Of a stretch of DNA of 64,000 nt, positions 11,301-18,979 are shown in pieces; the stretch's first letter is position 1, and the number at the start of each line of letters is the position of its first letter. The notes under the pieces were generated by a model. It did not search any database. It saw only the letters and a list, made by a program, of their open reading frames with translations, and was not told the origin of the DNA. The translations under genes and the position numbers were made by a program. The stretch is from Schizochytrium sp. TIO01 (lineage: Eukaryota > Sar > Bigyra > Thraustochytrida > Thraustochytriidae). The stretch covers positions 513,501 through 577,500 of the forward strand of contig SMSO01000007.1 in the NCBI GenBank assembly GCA_004764695.1. Direction: 5' to 3'.

Positions 11301-12642
11301 CATAAACATTATGGTCAACAGCGAGCTCAGCGAGAAGAGATTGCACAGCACCACGTACGGAATCATGATGGCCAACGCAGCATTTGAACATAAGATCAAC
11401 ATGTTTTTCCTGCATTGCACCTCCGCGAGCCATGAACTCCAAAAGCCGTTGACTACGTCCAACCAAAGCAGGGTGGAGAGCATCTGTGGATCCAAAGAGT
11501 TTTTCAAGAACTTCATGATTCACAAGCCATGCGTTCATGGACTCTACGTCGAAAATCTTCGGAGCGTTAAGCCTTTGATCTGCTGTGCGATGGGGGGCCT
11601 CAAGTGATGCTTGCGATGTGGCTTGCTGTGCATCCGATACAAGCTCTCCAATGAGGTCAAGACCCAATTTGCGGAGCTGGAAAGCCCGTGAGGTAAATGT
11701 CTTCAATGCAAGAGCTCGGAGAAAGCTACGGAGGCGCTCGTCATTACCAAGTACAATTTTGAGCGATTTGCGGAGACGCACAAGTTCAATGGTACGCTGA
11801 GATTTGAGCGCCTCTTCGTCCATACGTTCTACAGCCTTCATAGCAGCCCTGCAGGCTGCCTCAGCACGGTCAATACCGATAAGATCTCGGGAGAGTACGA
11901 AGGGTTCAAGAAGAACCGAGACCTCCGCTGCACTAAGAGATCTTGTTTGCGACTGGGATTCCTCCAGAGAAATTGCGGCCGTAGCACCAGCAGCAGTAGC
12001 AGACCCGAGATTGTGCACGGGCGCCGCATTGGTTTCTCCAGATACACTAAGGCCATTCACGGGAATATCGCCGATCATCATTTGCTCAAGAATATCAAAG
12101 CCTCCATACTCACGAAATGTGTTTACCACTGCCTCTCGTACTTTCCAGCCTCGCGAGGAGTTAAGTGAGGGCTTACCCAAAATATCTGTGTGGGGGTCGC
12201 CTGGATCTGGTGTGGAGTAAAAGACACAATCAGGCCCAAAGAGTTTTGCGAGTGTGACGAGGTACTTGACATGGTGGTACTTTCTCAGATCATGGAGAAT
12301 CAGTTTACATGCGCCTTGAAGCACAATGTTAAAGTTACGCAATAGTTTGACTTGCACAGATTGTGCAGTTTGCTCAAGGAAAATACTAATAACACCATCT
12401 AGACAGTCCTGCATGAACATCTCAACTTCAGGTATTCCTGCGTGTTCTACGGCGGTCGCAAAGGCCTTCCCGCAAGGCGCATATTCAACGCTTTGTGACT
12501 GAATGTACATTTTTGACACCTTCATGAGCGGTTCTTGCTCTTGCTTGGTCAAGACGCTCGCGTTTTCTGCAGCACCTACATCGGGGTGGTGGCCAAGGTT
12601 ATCCATTGGCCCGCCCACAAGATCTTGATGCTGAGCTCCCAT
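2389..12642 (-). CDS. Giant ubiquitin carboxyl-terminal hydrolase, FAM/USP9X type
   Basis: Deubiquitinating cysteine protease (peptidase family C19) of 3,417 residues in a single exon. The Cys box GFVGLVNQGATCYQNS has its nucleophile at residue 2028. The His box (NFGHYYSFIKD) has its histidine at about residue 2396, followed by WFRFDDE. The core also has the LVVQLQRFDFDYE strand, a C-x2-C pair near LECEVC and the CTMNVRNCEGKH segment. These sequences and the long helical arms on both sides match USP9X/fat facets (human USP9X is about 2,550 residues), so this protein is several hundred residues longer. Low-complexity acidic stretches (SDSEDDDADD and others) interrupt the N-terminal arm, and the C-terminal tail has a Q-run and an acidic run. 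The ATG at 12642 is the first in frame and follows an A-rich leader. Likely cytosolic, removing or editing ubiquitin on trafficking and signalling substrates; the substrates cannot be told from sequence. Long plus-strand frames inside it are shadows. Confidence 0.93.
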   Translation of the reverse strand: MGAQHQDLVGGPMDNLGHHPDVGAAENASVLTKQEQEPLMKVSKMYIQSQSVEYAPCGKAFATAVEHAGIPEVEMFMQDCLDGVISIFLEQTAQSVQVKLLRNFNIVLQGACKLILHDLRKYHHVKYLVTLAKLFGPDCVFYSTPDPGDPHTDILGKPSLNSSRGWKVREAVVNTFREYGGFDILEQMMIGDIPVNGLSVSGETNAAPVHNLGSATAAGATAAISLEESQSQTRSLSAAEVSVLLEPFVLSRDLIGIDRAEAACRAAMKAVERMDEEALKSQRTIELVRLRKSLKIVLGNDERLRSFLRALALKTFTSRAFQLRKLGLDLIGELVSDAQQATSQASLEAPHRTADQRLNAPKIFDVESMNAWLVNHEVLEKLFGSTDALHPALVGRSQRLLEFMARGGAMQEKHVDLMFKCCVGHHDSVRGAVQSLLAELAVDHNVYAGTAAYILRCASRLVDEHRGDMLFFVEKLMSSGTASTSYQLNLSLCDVTVLNAVLDLLWRLLETTTDLNSPRRKQLVDFIVEVLRMNNARMLRARYIVIYIDILSASAQRTPDSGPESPSEAVRISTAYELLQKILLMFDILQVNSASPPLTGGSLGSSSGGFDSARNYVAGNIHTGGRTFQELSSLSVSDSLQGSDSEDYSLILTEGADGTRQLRTQSALIIELEDRYKLLELVVEEIKTHCTRTQTSEKATREQLLTHMQTLQIRLDFLQYCVSRSSLMLNFELVHQLWESLSQPLEREICMVWLRQVAVVDNGLRSGLSAIVTRQVFSQLLCGDMEFKQLSEPGFKCFSAFFLDVNRAENVLDGEVVNHGTSVDASAEATSTTILDTHVQAADEEENSNKMPISSSVSPHNGSGPTLSLKKSKNLKQKPPRGKRHRSSVFTEFAPLTPRASWDNRVAPMTGAGGSETTLLRKSSSSLALSPTNALPSPTNRSKGNRMPTFVASSAPIGSSNLGSDIRISVVRDPNVVGIDTLWRIVESAPEVTAVRAMDLLLQVQCRLETLEDTLPASGDDLDAGYPVTGMMEPDDHLVPEITSPNNLGIIGIGGKTGLQRRREFLDRTFALLEQSAVTNNAGTAKVQRCIRLITSYLHHFPQTARLIPHAPPRGAELSLEIHHDKVLLFSKHDIGKVLQLAVPITVSPQMRRGQTPRYLQGLIVNFDPKTCEHVIWFINGSKEKRNMTSMHILDHGIKTSAENTYQMMSRAILDTDDRLLQPAPGVLTDDEVEKASRAYRPLYLNVREKCTLGALHQMILDQLVYKDQSYCPLDQRTISLSALVYHKSQRSLSHNQQHNQFSGRSMDFGHERVLMGVQETLDEILPPADQAAGVEKTTTSHVIRHTINIDIDVAADLNSPISEVDEDSELPAKLITAEGSKYVSMIMKLLDDPVISDTTRVELWELLQRLPTDEGLLRRLTESSDEVDWSSELRPNGPFMLRAVYALMIVNRLIGNQESRASYDTQSQDDNISSPSDDGEASIESSAWRSSFLKTGGFQDVVLLLGRILVESSDPSNAEYNWFWAWQQTVALPVIMRIVRFCVRGSLSDSTNDTVHGEASILSRIEQIQMEESKQARGMAFSPASKETIARSSDLQTLAKNLSVLIVLAHRTTCSQSGFTEYDTDDEDDDLIDEDKDHLVSKNDNDVPIPSGLVESDGDDSDSEDDDADDTTDSAAPLGYSDDDYGLSLDRSGDSSSGQRDDAINDSDDAMLNVLVDAVQTSFMLLQADKSLGSDFLSSQAEQQRLNQDSWIGAKSIVDVLSLSRFPIVREMLRDLLSMLCTFSQENLRTVEALARETIYTTPKNCPTCDDYFAFVRTQIAERHFRVESFTRIIIARLVQYPALTRQQIRREARLLSPFNIALRSQCFKLRPGKVRRPTQNEDTAQYNAIKTVTLKLLDDTLIGYLDLMELILQKNPAICQDDSMCTPLMESLFHRFLMAVPTPNKKRASAIASLPDIRTRAFGLLRLMAEADNICLKWLSEATHKFVLDTPVPVNRQGRLDWNFKPVDSRKSPSGFVGLVNQGATCYQNSVLQQLFMAPQLRDWILHSPGVLGSIVSSNKAASPSQNMYDNDLEGDGEDGGAEYLWNNIPGMRDHKKNRLLRALQYTFTFLKNSDKRYFNPRGFVDESAALKLMDGHLSQNDAIEFYSRLVDYLEDTTQGRMQCKALQDMLYVRTCTMNVRNCEGKHRTESEVGTPFLTLNVRSGMAGPTLHSLDDALESWFKAEKLSGLECEVCNAMDKERRFEADQIKCFSKLPPVLVVQLQRFDFDYEIMQPTKLNHRVSFEHRIDLYRFTRAAVMEKFDEEARQSQSATVEPNEPNSAHAVSDASGLGNEAVAVSAGRSSPMMPHDNEREESLGEPQSECHEDDSLNKSNTEYELCGVVVHQGSGANFGHYYSFIKDRRSGAWFRFDDERVTPFDVRNLEEECFGGPLNNGGAQAGWSSGGNSSIGMTNMGMGGMGKFKQYGARDNNAYLLLYELVNGPKTIGGTVPREPKLAMPRGLPQPLAEGSVSTLVASASDVYSEQGLCSLSFAQVGKIVCKMQVWIRQARLALTAKHRLEGIEQDVWEDNQRTMRHGLVMVPTFMDFCYQLLLISSHDKDTFESTLKMALVVYTRATMRIYTQKPRLRMWDIAIRGALQKSLEIGPDVVPWFLSTLTESTGRHDSLEPLLLRCSEKTARGVIIHLMEEVIKLATTAISSPADYLSDAFKLQLESILSQFVDVMCEMMPLDIPPSYRFLRPYFAVWRMLCRVDYLRDSLLQRDVPALLLRVYQIAESATRQSNRHRGGSMDQGHQQANGGPNDGDLTALVDSLSLLLTGKTTEDSYSKLMRRSGYFEDPLASVDDEDDEDDLEEQDEAGSGFLVTANGEVDPRASTLDWFLRQARHSSALRFARGTPACQVAQNNAAILPENFVLLIARRDPRPGAVLLAHACKGDIELSRHVITSLHQQLENTVGLVDVANATVEAIRHKIKSLCLALGMLGSIEDGHSIERSQDLVGKCLNQVILLSKEAKTLAARQEQQRAGGRYPQNMYYDPETEEMYQINVYAAYSLAKMLGQLFHVNSGVRSWMVEYSSHWVPWLPNWLDTHSYDRCLGGNLDVFTRTIAKGRTVRLLARAAAMANPDVCFRPIVPQKVSILVKGAATPECNGSFSFDGYFKPNESNQIDSVTPKFVKFVESRPYNLYRCQVKDKQYTWYISELSAKPGTNSDTDYYSSHHGNPSTMPPESGWVACGQGAKPAPSHARIIREPFDPVNNPCEAMEKRAAKEQMLQQQQQQQDIVAANRVAGSSLVAANQQAGQQNSAGSAQSHQGGVMQAIQGAPPQAPLPRSRAEVGYDAGAEGDDEGGDEEDEDDDDLPTGTETLGYMDEDDAASDQAVNPGGSVGDDYDGRDNLSTASGSGSEVLDQEPQDDILPSP

Positions 12643-13743
12643 TTTAGGTAATTTGCTTCCTGGTCAAAGGCGTCTAACGGTTCAAGATCCAAATCTTAAA
12701 GCCCTTACTTAAATGTCAAACAGAAAATGCTGTCTTCACGAGATAAATTTCCCTGGCCTGTGTCTTCCTCGCTATCCCAATGGTCTCCGTAGGTAGTCTT
12801 TTCGATCAGAATCTTCAGCTCCTACTTCAAACTGAATTCGTCACAAAAACTTGCCCAAGAACCGGCACAGAGCGTCGAAAGCACCTCAAGACGAGCTCCC
12901 AAATATGCCAGAACTATCTGTGTTGTAAACCTAATTAGCGACCTTTAGAGCCCAAGACCCTGATTTGTATCTTTCCCGTCCTGCTTGGTGGGGGTTTATA
13001 GAGTGGTTCAATGGAGAAATTTACCTCTGTATCTCTGTCTATAAGTATAATATGAAGAGAATGTATTCGGGTACCAGGAGAACGACGCCGAGGCTTCGTA
13101 GCTGACTTGGCGCACGAGGCGGAGAGGTTCGAGTCCAGGAGCGAGCAGATCCTCAACGAAAGGCACAGGAGCGAGTGCGCTTGAATCAGGTAAGACCGAA
13201 ATGATAGAAAGCGAAGAAGGAGAGAGAAGAAGATAGAGAAGAAGAGGCTTGCTTGCCTCGCTCCTTGCTTTCTCTTCCCCGACTTGAGCTCTCTGTGGAG
13301 AGAAGTTCTCTCCTCCTCACAGAGGCAGCGCCGCGCTCACACGGATACCAGCGGGAAAGTATCGCGTTGCGGCCACGCCTCCTCGGGCTCAGCAGTGGCG
13401 GCGACGGAGGAGGACGAAGCGAGAATGAACGAACGAACGAACGAATCGATTCGATCAATTTACTCAAACAAAATGATTGAAAAATCGATAAATCAACAGA
13501 GCCATTCAGAAGTTCGATAAGAAGAAAACCCCAAACTTTGGAGGAACCGCTCCAGCGGAGCCGCTCCGGTGCAGCTAGGGCCTGAGAACTCGGTGTCACC
13601 ACCAGCGGGTCGCCCTCTCTGTGTCAAGGGGTCTGCTACTCCAAGCTTACGGCCACAGGAACACTCAGAGGCAGAGAATGGAGCTGTTTCCGGCGAAGAG
13701 GAAAGAGCGCCAAAAAATCCAAGCGAGGGGGTATCCACTCCAC

Positions 13744-13818
13744 AAGTGACTTATAGATAAAATAACTCACTATATACCCACGTACAAGTGAGTTATAGTT
13801 CATGGAAAGTGAACTATA
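13744..13818. repeat. Pair of adjacent short inverted repeats
   Basis: ATAACTCACT at 13762-13771 is the exact reverse complement of AGTGAGTTAT at 13787-13796. Immediately after, TATAGTTCA (13794-13802) pairs exactly with TGAACTATA (13810-13818). A degenerate third copy of the arm (AAGTGACTTATA) starts at 13744. The function is unknown; it may be a transcription-factor dyad or a remnant of a small palindromic element. Confidence 0.6.
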
Positions 13819-14246
13819 CTGCCGCAAACGGGACGCGAGAAAAGAAGGAAAGAAAGAAAGAAAGAAAGATATCCTTCGCTCTTGCGACCCTATCAATACT
13901 TATACAAAGCCTACCGCGACACGAAAAAGAACAAGAGTACCAGTACCTAGGTAATCAACTACTACTACCTCTTTCACGCCTTTAAAGAAAAGCACCCAAA
14001 CAGTCACATACAAATCGGCAATGTACTATTGAGGGAACTATGGGATTCTGCAGAACTTGATGGAAAAGTCAGAAGAGCAGGAAGTAAAGTATACTCCTAG
14101 TGGGATTAACGAACTGCTACCAATCAAAAGAGTCAACGGGAAAGATATTCTCTCACGGTTTTAGGACGTAACGGAGTGGAATTTAGGACAAAGCGGCGTT
14201 CAAAATTCGAGAAGAGCGAACTTCTGCGATGCAAATCGGCAAACTC

Positions 14247-14294
14247 AAGAAGAAGAAGAAGAAGAAGAAGAAGAAGATGATGATGATGATGAAG
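14247..14294. repeat. (GAA)n-(GAT)n microsatellite
   Basis: About nine GAA units run directly into five GAT units. The tract is intergenic and non-coding in this context. Confidence 0.85.
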
Positions 14295-15400
14295 AGAACC
14301 AAGTCTCGGAGGCTCCAGATGCTAATTTGAGGAGCGGTGCACCTGTGAATGTGGCAGCGCGAAAAAGACGCGACGGAATTTAGTGGAATGTGCTTCGATT
14401 CGGGATTGCTGTTGGCATCTTGTGATAATCAAATTCTTGCAGTCTTCGTCTTGGACACCTGAATTTGTTGACACAGAGAGGAAGTCGGTTGCCACAATTA
14501 GGACTTAGGAACCTGCTTCGAAAATGCAGAATGTTCTTGTTATTATTGCTTTTGTACAGATTGTAAACATACCCTGACATTCTGAGGTGCTATAGATGTC
14601 TGTCTTCTGGGGCATTTAGATTAATGGGTTCTCCATAGTTTGGGTCTTCGCACCGTAGAGCATTCGTAAAGGCTGAAAGTGCTTTAAAATGGAGTTTTGC
14701 TGCTGACCAGATTGGCTGTTTGACAAGCAACTGAGATACATTTGCATCAGAAAGGTGCATTTCTGTAGCGGAGATACTTGAAATCTTGAATTCACAGCAC
14801 TAGCTGTACCTCTTTTGTGTCCTGAAAGCTGTCTTTCGCTTGATTCTTCAATAAGGCGCGTGCAGGGATGGGGGCTCGCAAGTTCATCCCAATGTCTGGC
14901 GTGATGTGAAGATCTCCTCTCGAGCGCCACCAAGATTCCTTTATGCATGCAACCTACGTACGCCTGCCTAGTCAACTCTAATGCGCCTCCTTGGTGGTTA
15001 GGTGGGCTTCACAGCAACTCACAGTCCTAGGAGTAGGCCTTATGTAGCGCTAGGCCAAATTTGGTAATTCAAATGAATGAACAATAGATCATTAGAAAAT
15101 TATTGATTGAGCGATTGAGTGAATGTACGAAGAAAGGTTTTCGCGCTTTCTGAGCGTAAATCAATAACTAATTCACAGGACCAACGCCGCGCGATTGGCG
15201 GTCAGGCTCGACACCTCCAGGGAAGTTTAAGTCAGGCTCTCTTCCTCTGAAAGGCATAGGCTGTCCTTTAGTGTCAAGCACAGATCGCTTGGACTCAACA
15301 CGAGTTCTCAAAGGTGGACGGCGAAGTAGACGTCCTATAACTTCGTGGCGCTCAACGGGAAGACCTTGCGGGGCTCCTTGGGTTATCAATTTCAATCAAG

Positions 15401-16789
15401 ATGGTGGGCTGGGCAATTGAGGAGTCGAAGTCGGCACGAGCTGCGTGTAAGAAATGTAAGGAAAAGATCGCCAAGGGGGATCTTCGCTGGGTCAAGATCA
15501 CGGAGAATGAGAAATTTGGCGAGATGAAGGCTTATCAGCACTTGAACTGCCTCATGTACCCGACCCGTGGTGAAGGATTTGAGTTTAGCGATGTCCAAGG
15601 CCTTGACGAGCTGTCTTCCTCTCAGGTTAAGGACGCCGAGAAGGCCTACGAGGAGGGCAAGAACAACAAGGGCGCTAAAAAGCGTAAAGCGGATGTGAAG
15701 GAAGAGCCTGGCGAGAAGAAAACGTCGAAGAAGAAGAAGGATGCAGATGCAAAGAGCTCCTCCTCCGCCAAGGTCAAGGTAGAAAAGACGAAGTCCAAGA
15801 CCAAAAAGAAGTTCGACACTGACATGGAGGAGGCTAGCGACGACATCGTCGCCAAGTACAAGAAAATGAACGTCTCCGAGCTTAAGGACTACCTCCGTGC
15901 CAACAAGCAGCTCCTCAAGGGTGCCAAGGGTGATCTTGTCAACCGTTGCGTTGACGGTGAGAAGAACGGCCGCCTTTTGGCCTGCTCTGGCTGTGGACAA
16001 GGTAAGGTTGAACTCACAGACCATGGCACTGTTCAGTGCAACGGCTACTTTGATGACACAATTGGCCAGCGCGTACCGTGCAAGTACTCATGCCCTGTAG
16101 ACGAGGCGTCCCGAGGCAAGTGGCTCACTCCGGAAGAGGCCGAGCAAGAGGAGGAGGGTGCTGGTGTAAAGGGAGAAGCAGCTGCTTCTGCCTTGAGCGC
16201 CGAGGACCTCGCCCGTGTGGAGAAGGCCTTCAAGAAGGTCCCTGAGGACGCATCTCCTCGAGAGAAAGCACAAAAACTAATCAAGGTATGCCAGCAAATG
16301 CAGTTGGCGATCCCCACCGATGACGCTAAGGCTTTGCAGCGAGCTGGTCAGGCGATTATGGCGAGCCAGAATGATGATGGTGAGTATGACCTCATGGTTG
16401 CATTCAAGGATATGCTTGGGGAGTTTGGAACTGCAAAGGCGGCAAAGGCCGCTGCAAAAGCAGTCGAGGCAAGTCGCCCCAAGGCACGTTGCGATGACAA
16501 TACTCAGTTCGCGAACCTTATTGAGGAGCTTGCCGTGCTGGAGGCCAAGGCTAAAGAGTCTGATGACTGGGAGCGTAAGGTGGTTGCGCTTAAACTCGCC
16601 GTTAGCGCAATCCGCTCTGCAGACTTTAAGATTGAGTCTGGTAAGGAGGTCAGCAAGGCCAACTCAAAGAAGAAGCTCAAGGGTGTTGGTGCTCGAACTG
16701 CTGAGAAAATTGACGAGATTATTGAGAGCGGTACTCTGCAGCGCCTTGAGGAACTTCGCGAGCGTGATGCCCAGGGCGATTTCGCATAA
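15401..16789 (+). CDS. PARP-type zinc finger + PADR1 + DNA polymerase beta-like lyase (8-kDa) domain protein
   Basis: A 462-residue, probably nuclear protein with no PARP catalytic domain and no polymerase domain. Residues 4-60 form a PARP-type nick-sensing zinc finger with ligands Cys16, Cys19, His47 and Cys50 and the WAIEESKSAR opening. Residues about 90-140 are a Lys/Ser-rich linker, likely holding a nuclear localisation signal. Residues about 150-232 match PADR1/zinc-3 of PARP1: NVSELKDYLRANKQ, then Cys195, Cys198, Cys213 and Cys227. Residues about 366-455 match the N-terminal 8-kDa domain of DNA polymerase beta/lambda, with a helix-hairpin-helix GVGARTAEKIDEII. Lys436 aligns with the Schiff-base lysine (Lys72 of Pol beta), while the Lys68 position is Arg432. 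The expected role is recognition of DNA breaks or gaps, possibly with dRP-lyase activity. The domain calls come from visible motifs; the combined function is inferred. ATG 15401 has a good context (aagATGg). Confidence 0.85.
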   Translation: MVGWAIEESKSARAACKKCKEKIAKGDLRWVKITENEKFGEMKAYQHLNCLMYPTRGEGFEFSDVQGLDELSSSQVKDAEKAYEEGKNNKGAKKRKADVKEEPGEKKTSKKKKDADAKSSSSAKVKVEKTKSKTKKKFDTDMEEASDDIVAKYKKMNVSELKDYLRANKQLLKGAKGDLVNRCVDGEKNGRLLACSGCGQGKVELTDHGTVQCNGYFDDTIGQRVPCKYSCPVDEASRGKWLTPEEAEQEEEGAGVKGEAAASALSAEDLARVEKAFKKVPEDASPREKAQKLIKVCQQMQLAIPTDDAKALQRAGQAIMASQNDDGEYDLMVAFKDMLGEFGTAKAAKAAAKAVEASRPKARCDDNTQFANLIEELAVLEAKAKESDDWERKVVALKLAVSAIRSADFKIESGKEVSKANSKKKLKGVGARTAEKIDEIIESGTLQRLEELRERDAQGDFA

Positions 16790-17827
16790 CTTTTTTCTAT
16801 TGCTTCAAACTTTGCCGCCCATGTTGCGATAAAGGCCACAAAGCTTAATCTCTATTGCGCACGAAATATTTTCAGAAATGTGAGAAATTTATTCGTCATT
16901 TCTTCACATTTGAAAAGGATGGCTCTTCCCATTTTCGCATGTGCGTGTAAAACCCTATACCTTATTATGATAATAGTATGAATTATTTCAGTCAGCACCT
17001 TTTTTATGTTGAAACCCATCATTCAATGTTCCACATTGTCACTTCAAACTTAAACTTTATATTGTATTGTGTAGTTTATCTTTTGCAAACTTCATCCTCC
17101 AACTTATATGATATGAAGAAGACACGTAAGGACAGACGGAATAGAGCAAACACCAAGAATCCGATACAGAACTAGCTCCTTTTACGACTAGTTGCATTGC
17201 GATATTTTGCAAGATACTATGGTACTGTTTGTATTGCAGATAGGATCATAATGCCGAAACCTTCATGATGATTATTCCATTTTTACTCAGCCGACTAGGA
17301 GCTAAGATAGTTTCTTGCTCTGGCCTGACTACCCCAATGAAGCAAGCCCAAGCAAGCCTGTCGTGCTAGGAATTCATCTTTGTCCATAAATTGCAATGCA
17401 CCAAAGTGAAGCTAATTCCTATACTTATAGCTATATACATCTACTATACAGTCTGGAGTGCACCTTAGTACGCGACGCTGGAAATGAAAGAATGCGGTAA
17501 GCATTCCTAGTAGAGAATAGCTAGATTGTATTGTGTGCCAGGCAATAGTAGTAATACACCTTCTCAATCAACAAACTCTGGAGCTCCGAAGAGCGATAAG
17601 GCAACTGGAACCCGCGCGGCCTGCTTGGGTGTCCTTTACGACAGGTTCGTTGGACCACTCTTTAACTGGAGACGCAGTGTGCTCTCCTTCGCGGTCGCAG
17701 GAAAATTTAAGATTGAGGATTTCGAGTACCAAGGAAGCGAGGAGCACAGTATTCTATTTTGCCCATCAGTCAGTCGGTCTCAGAGCCCGGGCCTTGATAT
17801 TATTTTGGTTGTCTGGCTGCGGAGCTG
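16790..17827. other. Intergenic region, no gene seen
   Basis: About 1 kb, A+T-rich on the left and mixed on the right, between two same-strand genes. It should contain the 3' end of the PARP-finger gene and the promoter of the DHHC gene. The overlapping 100-116-codon frames at 17526-17883 run into the next gene out of frame and are not supported. Confidence 0.55.
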
Positions 17828-18979
17828 ATGTCTTCTTTATCATCGACTTCTACTTCTGGTCCCGGTTCTCGATCGCGAACTGAGTACGAGTTGGTTTCTG
17901 CCTCTGTGGAAGTTGAGGATGCACAAGACTCGAGTTTCGTAGCTCCATACGGCGACGATGAGTCTTCGATGGAGACACTTGGCTTGACCTCTGAATCGCA
18001 GAACTCCAAGTCTGTGTGCCTTCTGCGAGCTCCACCGCAGAGATGTTCTCCATGCGGACCCGTACGTATGGTGGGGAGCTTGATGATGGTTGTTGTGATG
18101 GGTTTGATTTTAATTTCGTACGTGCCGATCGTGTATTATTATGGCGATGGAACTTCTTCGGGCGCATGGATTGTTATTGTATTTCACGTGTTAATTAGCT
18201 TCACAATTGTGAGCTATTTACAGACTGCGCTCACGGACCCTGGTACTGTGCCGATGGAGTGGCATGCACGCGTGGCCAAGATGAGCAACCATCCATATTA
18301 CAGGTGCCGCCGTTGTGACCTCTTCAAGCCGCCGCGGTCGCACTTCGACTCTGTAACACAGCGCTTGGTATTGAACATGGATCACTTTTGTCCTTGGGTA
18401 AACAACTGCGTGGGGTACTATAATCGTAAGTTCTTTATTCAGTTCGTAGGATACACGTGCATAGCGGCCATTTATGCGAGTGTGTGCTTATTTTTCCTCA
18501 TCCAGAATGACCGTGTGGCTGGTTTGCGATTGCACATTTCTTCGCATGGAGCCGTCAAGGCAGAACCAACGTATGACAAAAGCGCCGGAGAGATGTCATC
18601 TGGAGCTGATAGCAGCAGCGGGGGCAATAGTATTCAAAGTATTTTGGATTCGATCATGGGTGACTCAGATTTCTCGTTGGCCATGATGACTTTGCTCGCT
18701 GCGGTAATTGATGGTGTTTTCTCGATTTGCCTCGCCATCTTCTTTGGTGCACACATGTGGATGGCAGCTCGTAACCAGACTTCGATCGAAGGCATTATGT
18801 TCTCTCGCCAGTTTGACTTGGGTTACAAGCAAAATTTTCAACAGGTGTTTGGCAAGAGGCCTTTGTACTGGTTTCTCCCGTTATATGGCGATGGGCCTGT
18901 TGGTGATGGCATCCACTGGCCGCTTGCTGATGGATCATGGGCCGGTTTGACGGAAGATCGGATTGATCGAGCTGTATAA
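17828..18979 (+). CDS. DHHC-family S-acyltransferase with a stripped cysteine-rich domain (DHFC variant)
   Basis: Integral membrane protein of 383 residues in the zDHHC palmitoyltransferase family. TM segments are at about residues 82-104, 113-132, 204-225 and 288-310. The DPG motif (residues 137-139) follows TM2. The cysteine-rich domain lies between TM2 and TM3, and the conserved tail elements TSIE (TTxE position) and N-x-F-x-x-VFG are present. The catalytic triad Asp185-His186-Cys188 is kept, but the signature reads DHFC. Compared with zDHHC20, the zinc ligands at the second His of the RxHHC step and the following three Cys are Phe173, Asp174, Thr177 and Leu180; the second His of DHHC is Phe187. 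Only Cys160, Cys163 and Cys194 remain. The protein probably still acylates cysteines, or it may be a pseudoenzyme. Likely located in Golgi, ER or plasma membrane. ATG 17828 is the first methionine of the frame. Confidence 0.88.
   Translation: MSSLSSTSTSGPGSRSRTEYELVSASVEVEDAQDSSFVAPYGDDESSMETLGLTSESQNSKSVCLLRAPPQRCSPCGPVRMVGSLMMVVVMGLILISYVPIVYYYGDGTSSGAWIVIVFHVLISFTIVSYLQTALTDPGTVPMEWHARVAKMSNHPYYRCRRCDLFKPPRSHFDSVTQRLVLNMDHFCPWVNNCVGYYNRKFFIQFVGYTCIAAIYASVCLFFLIQNDRVAGLRLHISSHGAVKAEPTYDKSAGEMSSGADSSSGGNSIQSILDSIMGDSDFSLAMMTLLAAVIDGVFSICLAIFFGAHMWMAARNQTSIEGIMFSRQFDLGYKQNFQQVFGKRPLYWFLPLYGDGPVGDGIHWPLADGSWAGLTEDRIDRAV

Larger units (their letters stand above)
12643..15400. other. Divergent intergenic region with microsatellites and small hairpins
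   Basis: A 2.75-kb gap between divergently transcribed genes, so it should hold both promoters. A purine/pyrimidine-skewed, more G+C-rich patch lies at about 13.07-13.75 kb. Simple repeats follow: a GAAC/CGAA run near 13424-13455, GAAA near 13845-13870, and GAA running into GAT at 14247-14294. Reading frames of up to 138 codons here are arginine/serine-rich translations of these repeats and look non-coding. No tRNA folds were found. Confidence 0.55.

Noticed and set aside
13080-13160. GGTTCGAGTCC at 13126-13136 resembles a tRNA T-loop.
   Set aside because: The flanking bases do not form the 5-bp T stem beyond two pairs, and no D arm, anticodon arm or acceptor stem fits around it.
13186-13602. 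138-codon minus-strand frame in the USP/PARP-finger intergenic region.
   Set aside because: Ser/Arg-rich translation of GA-type repeats; overlaps other equally open frames.
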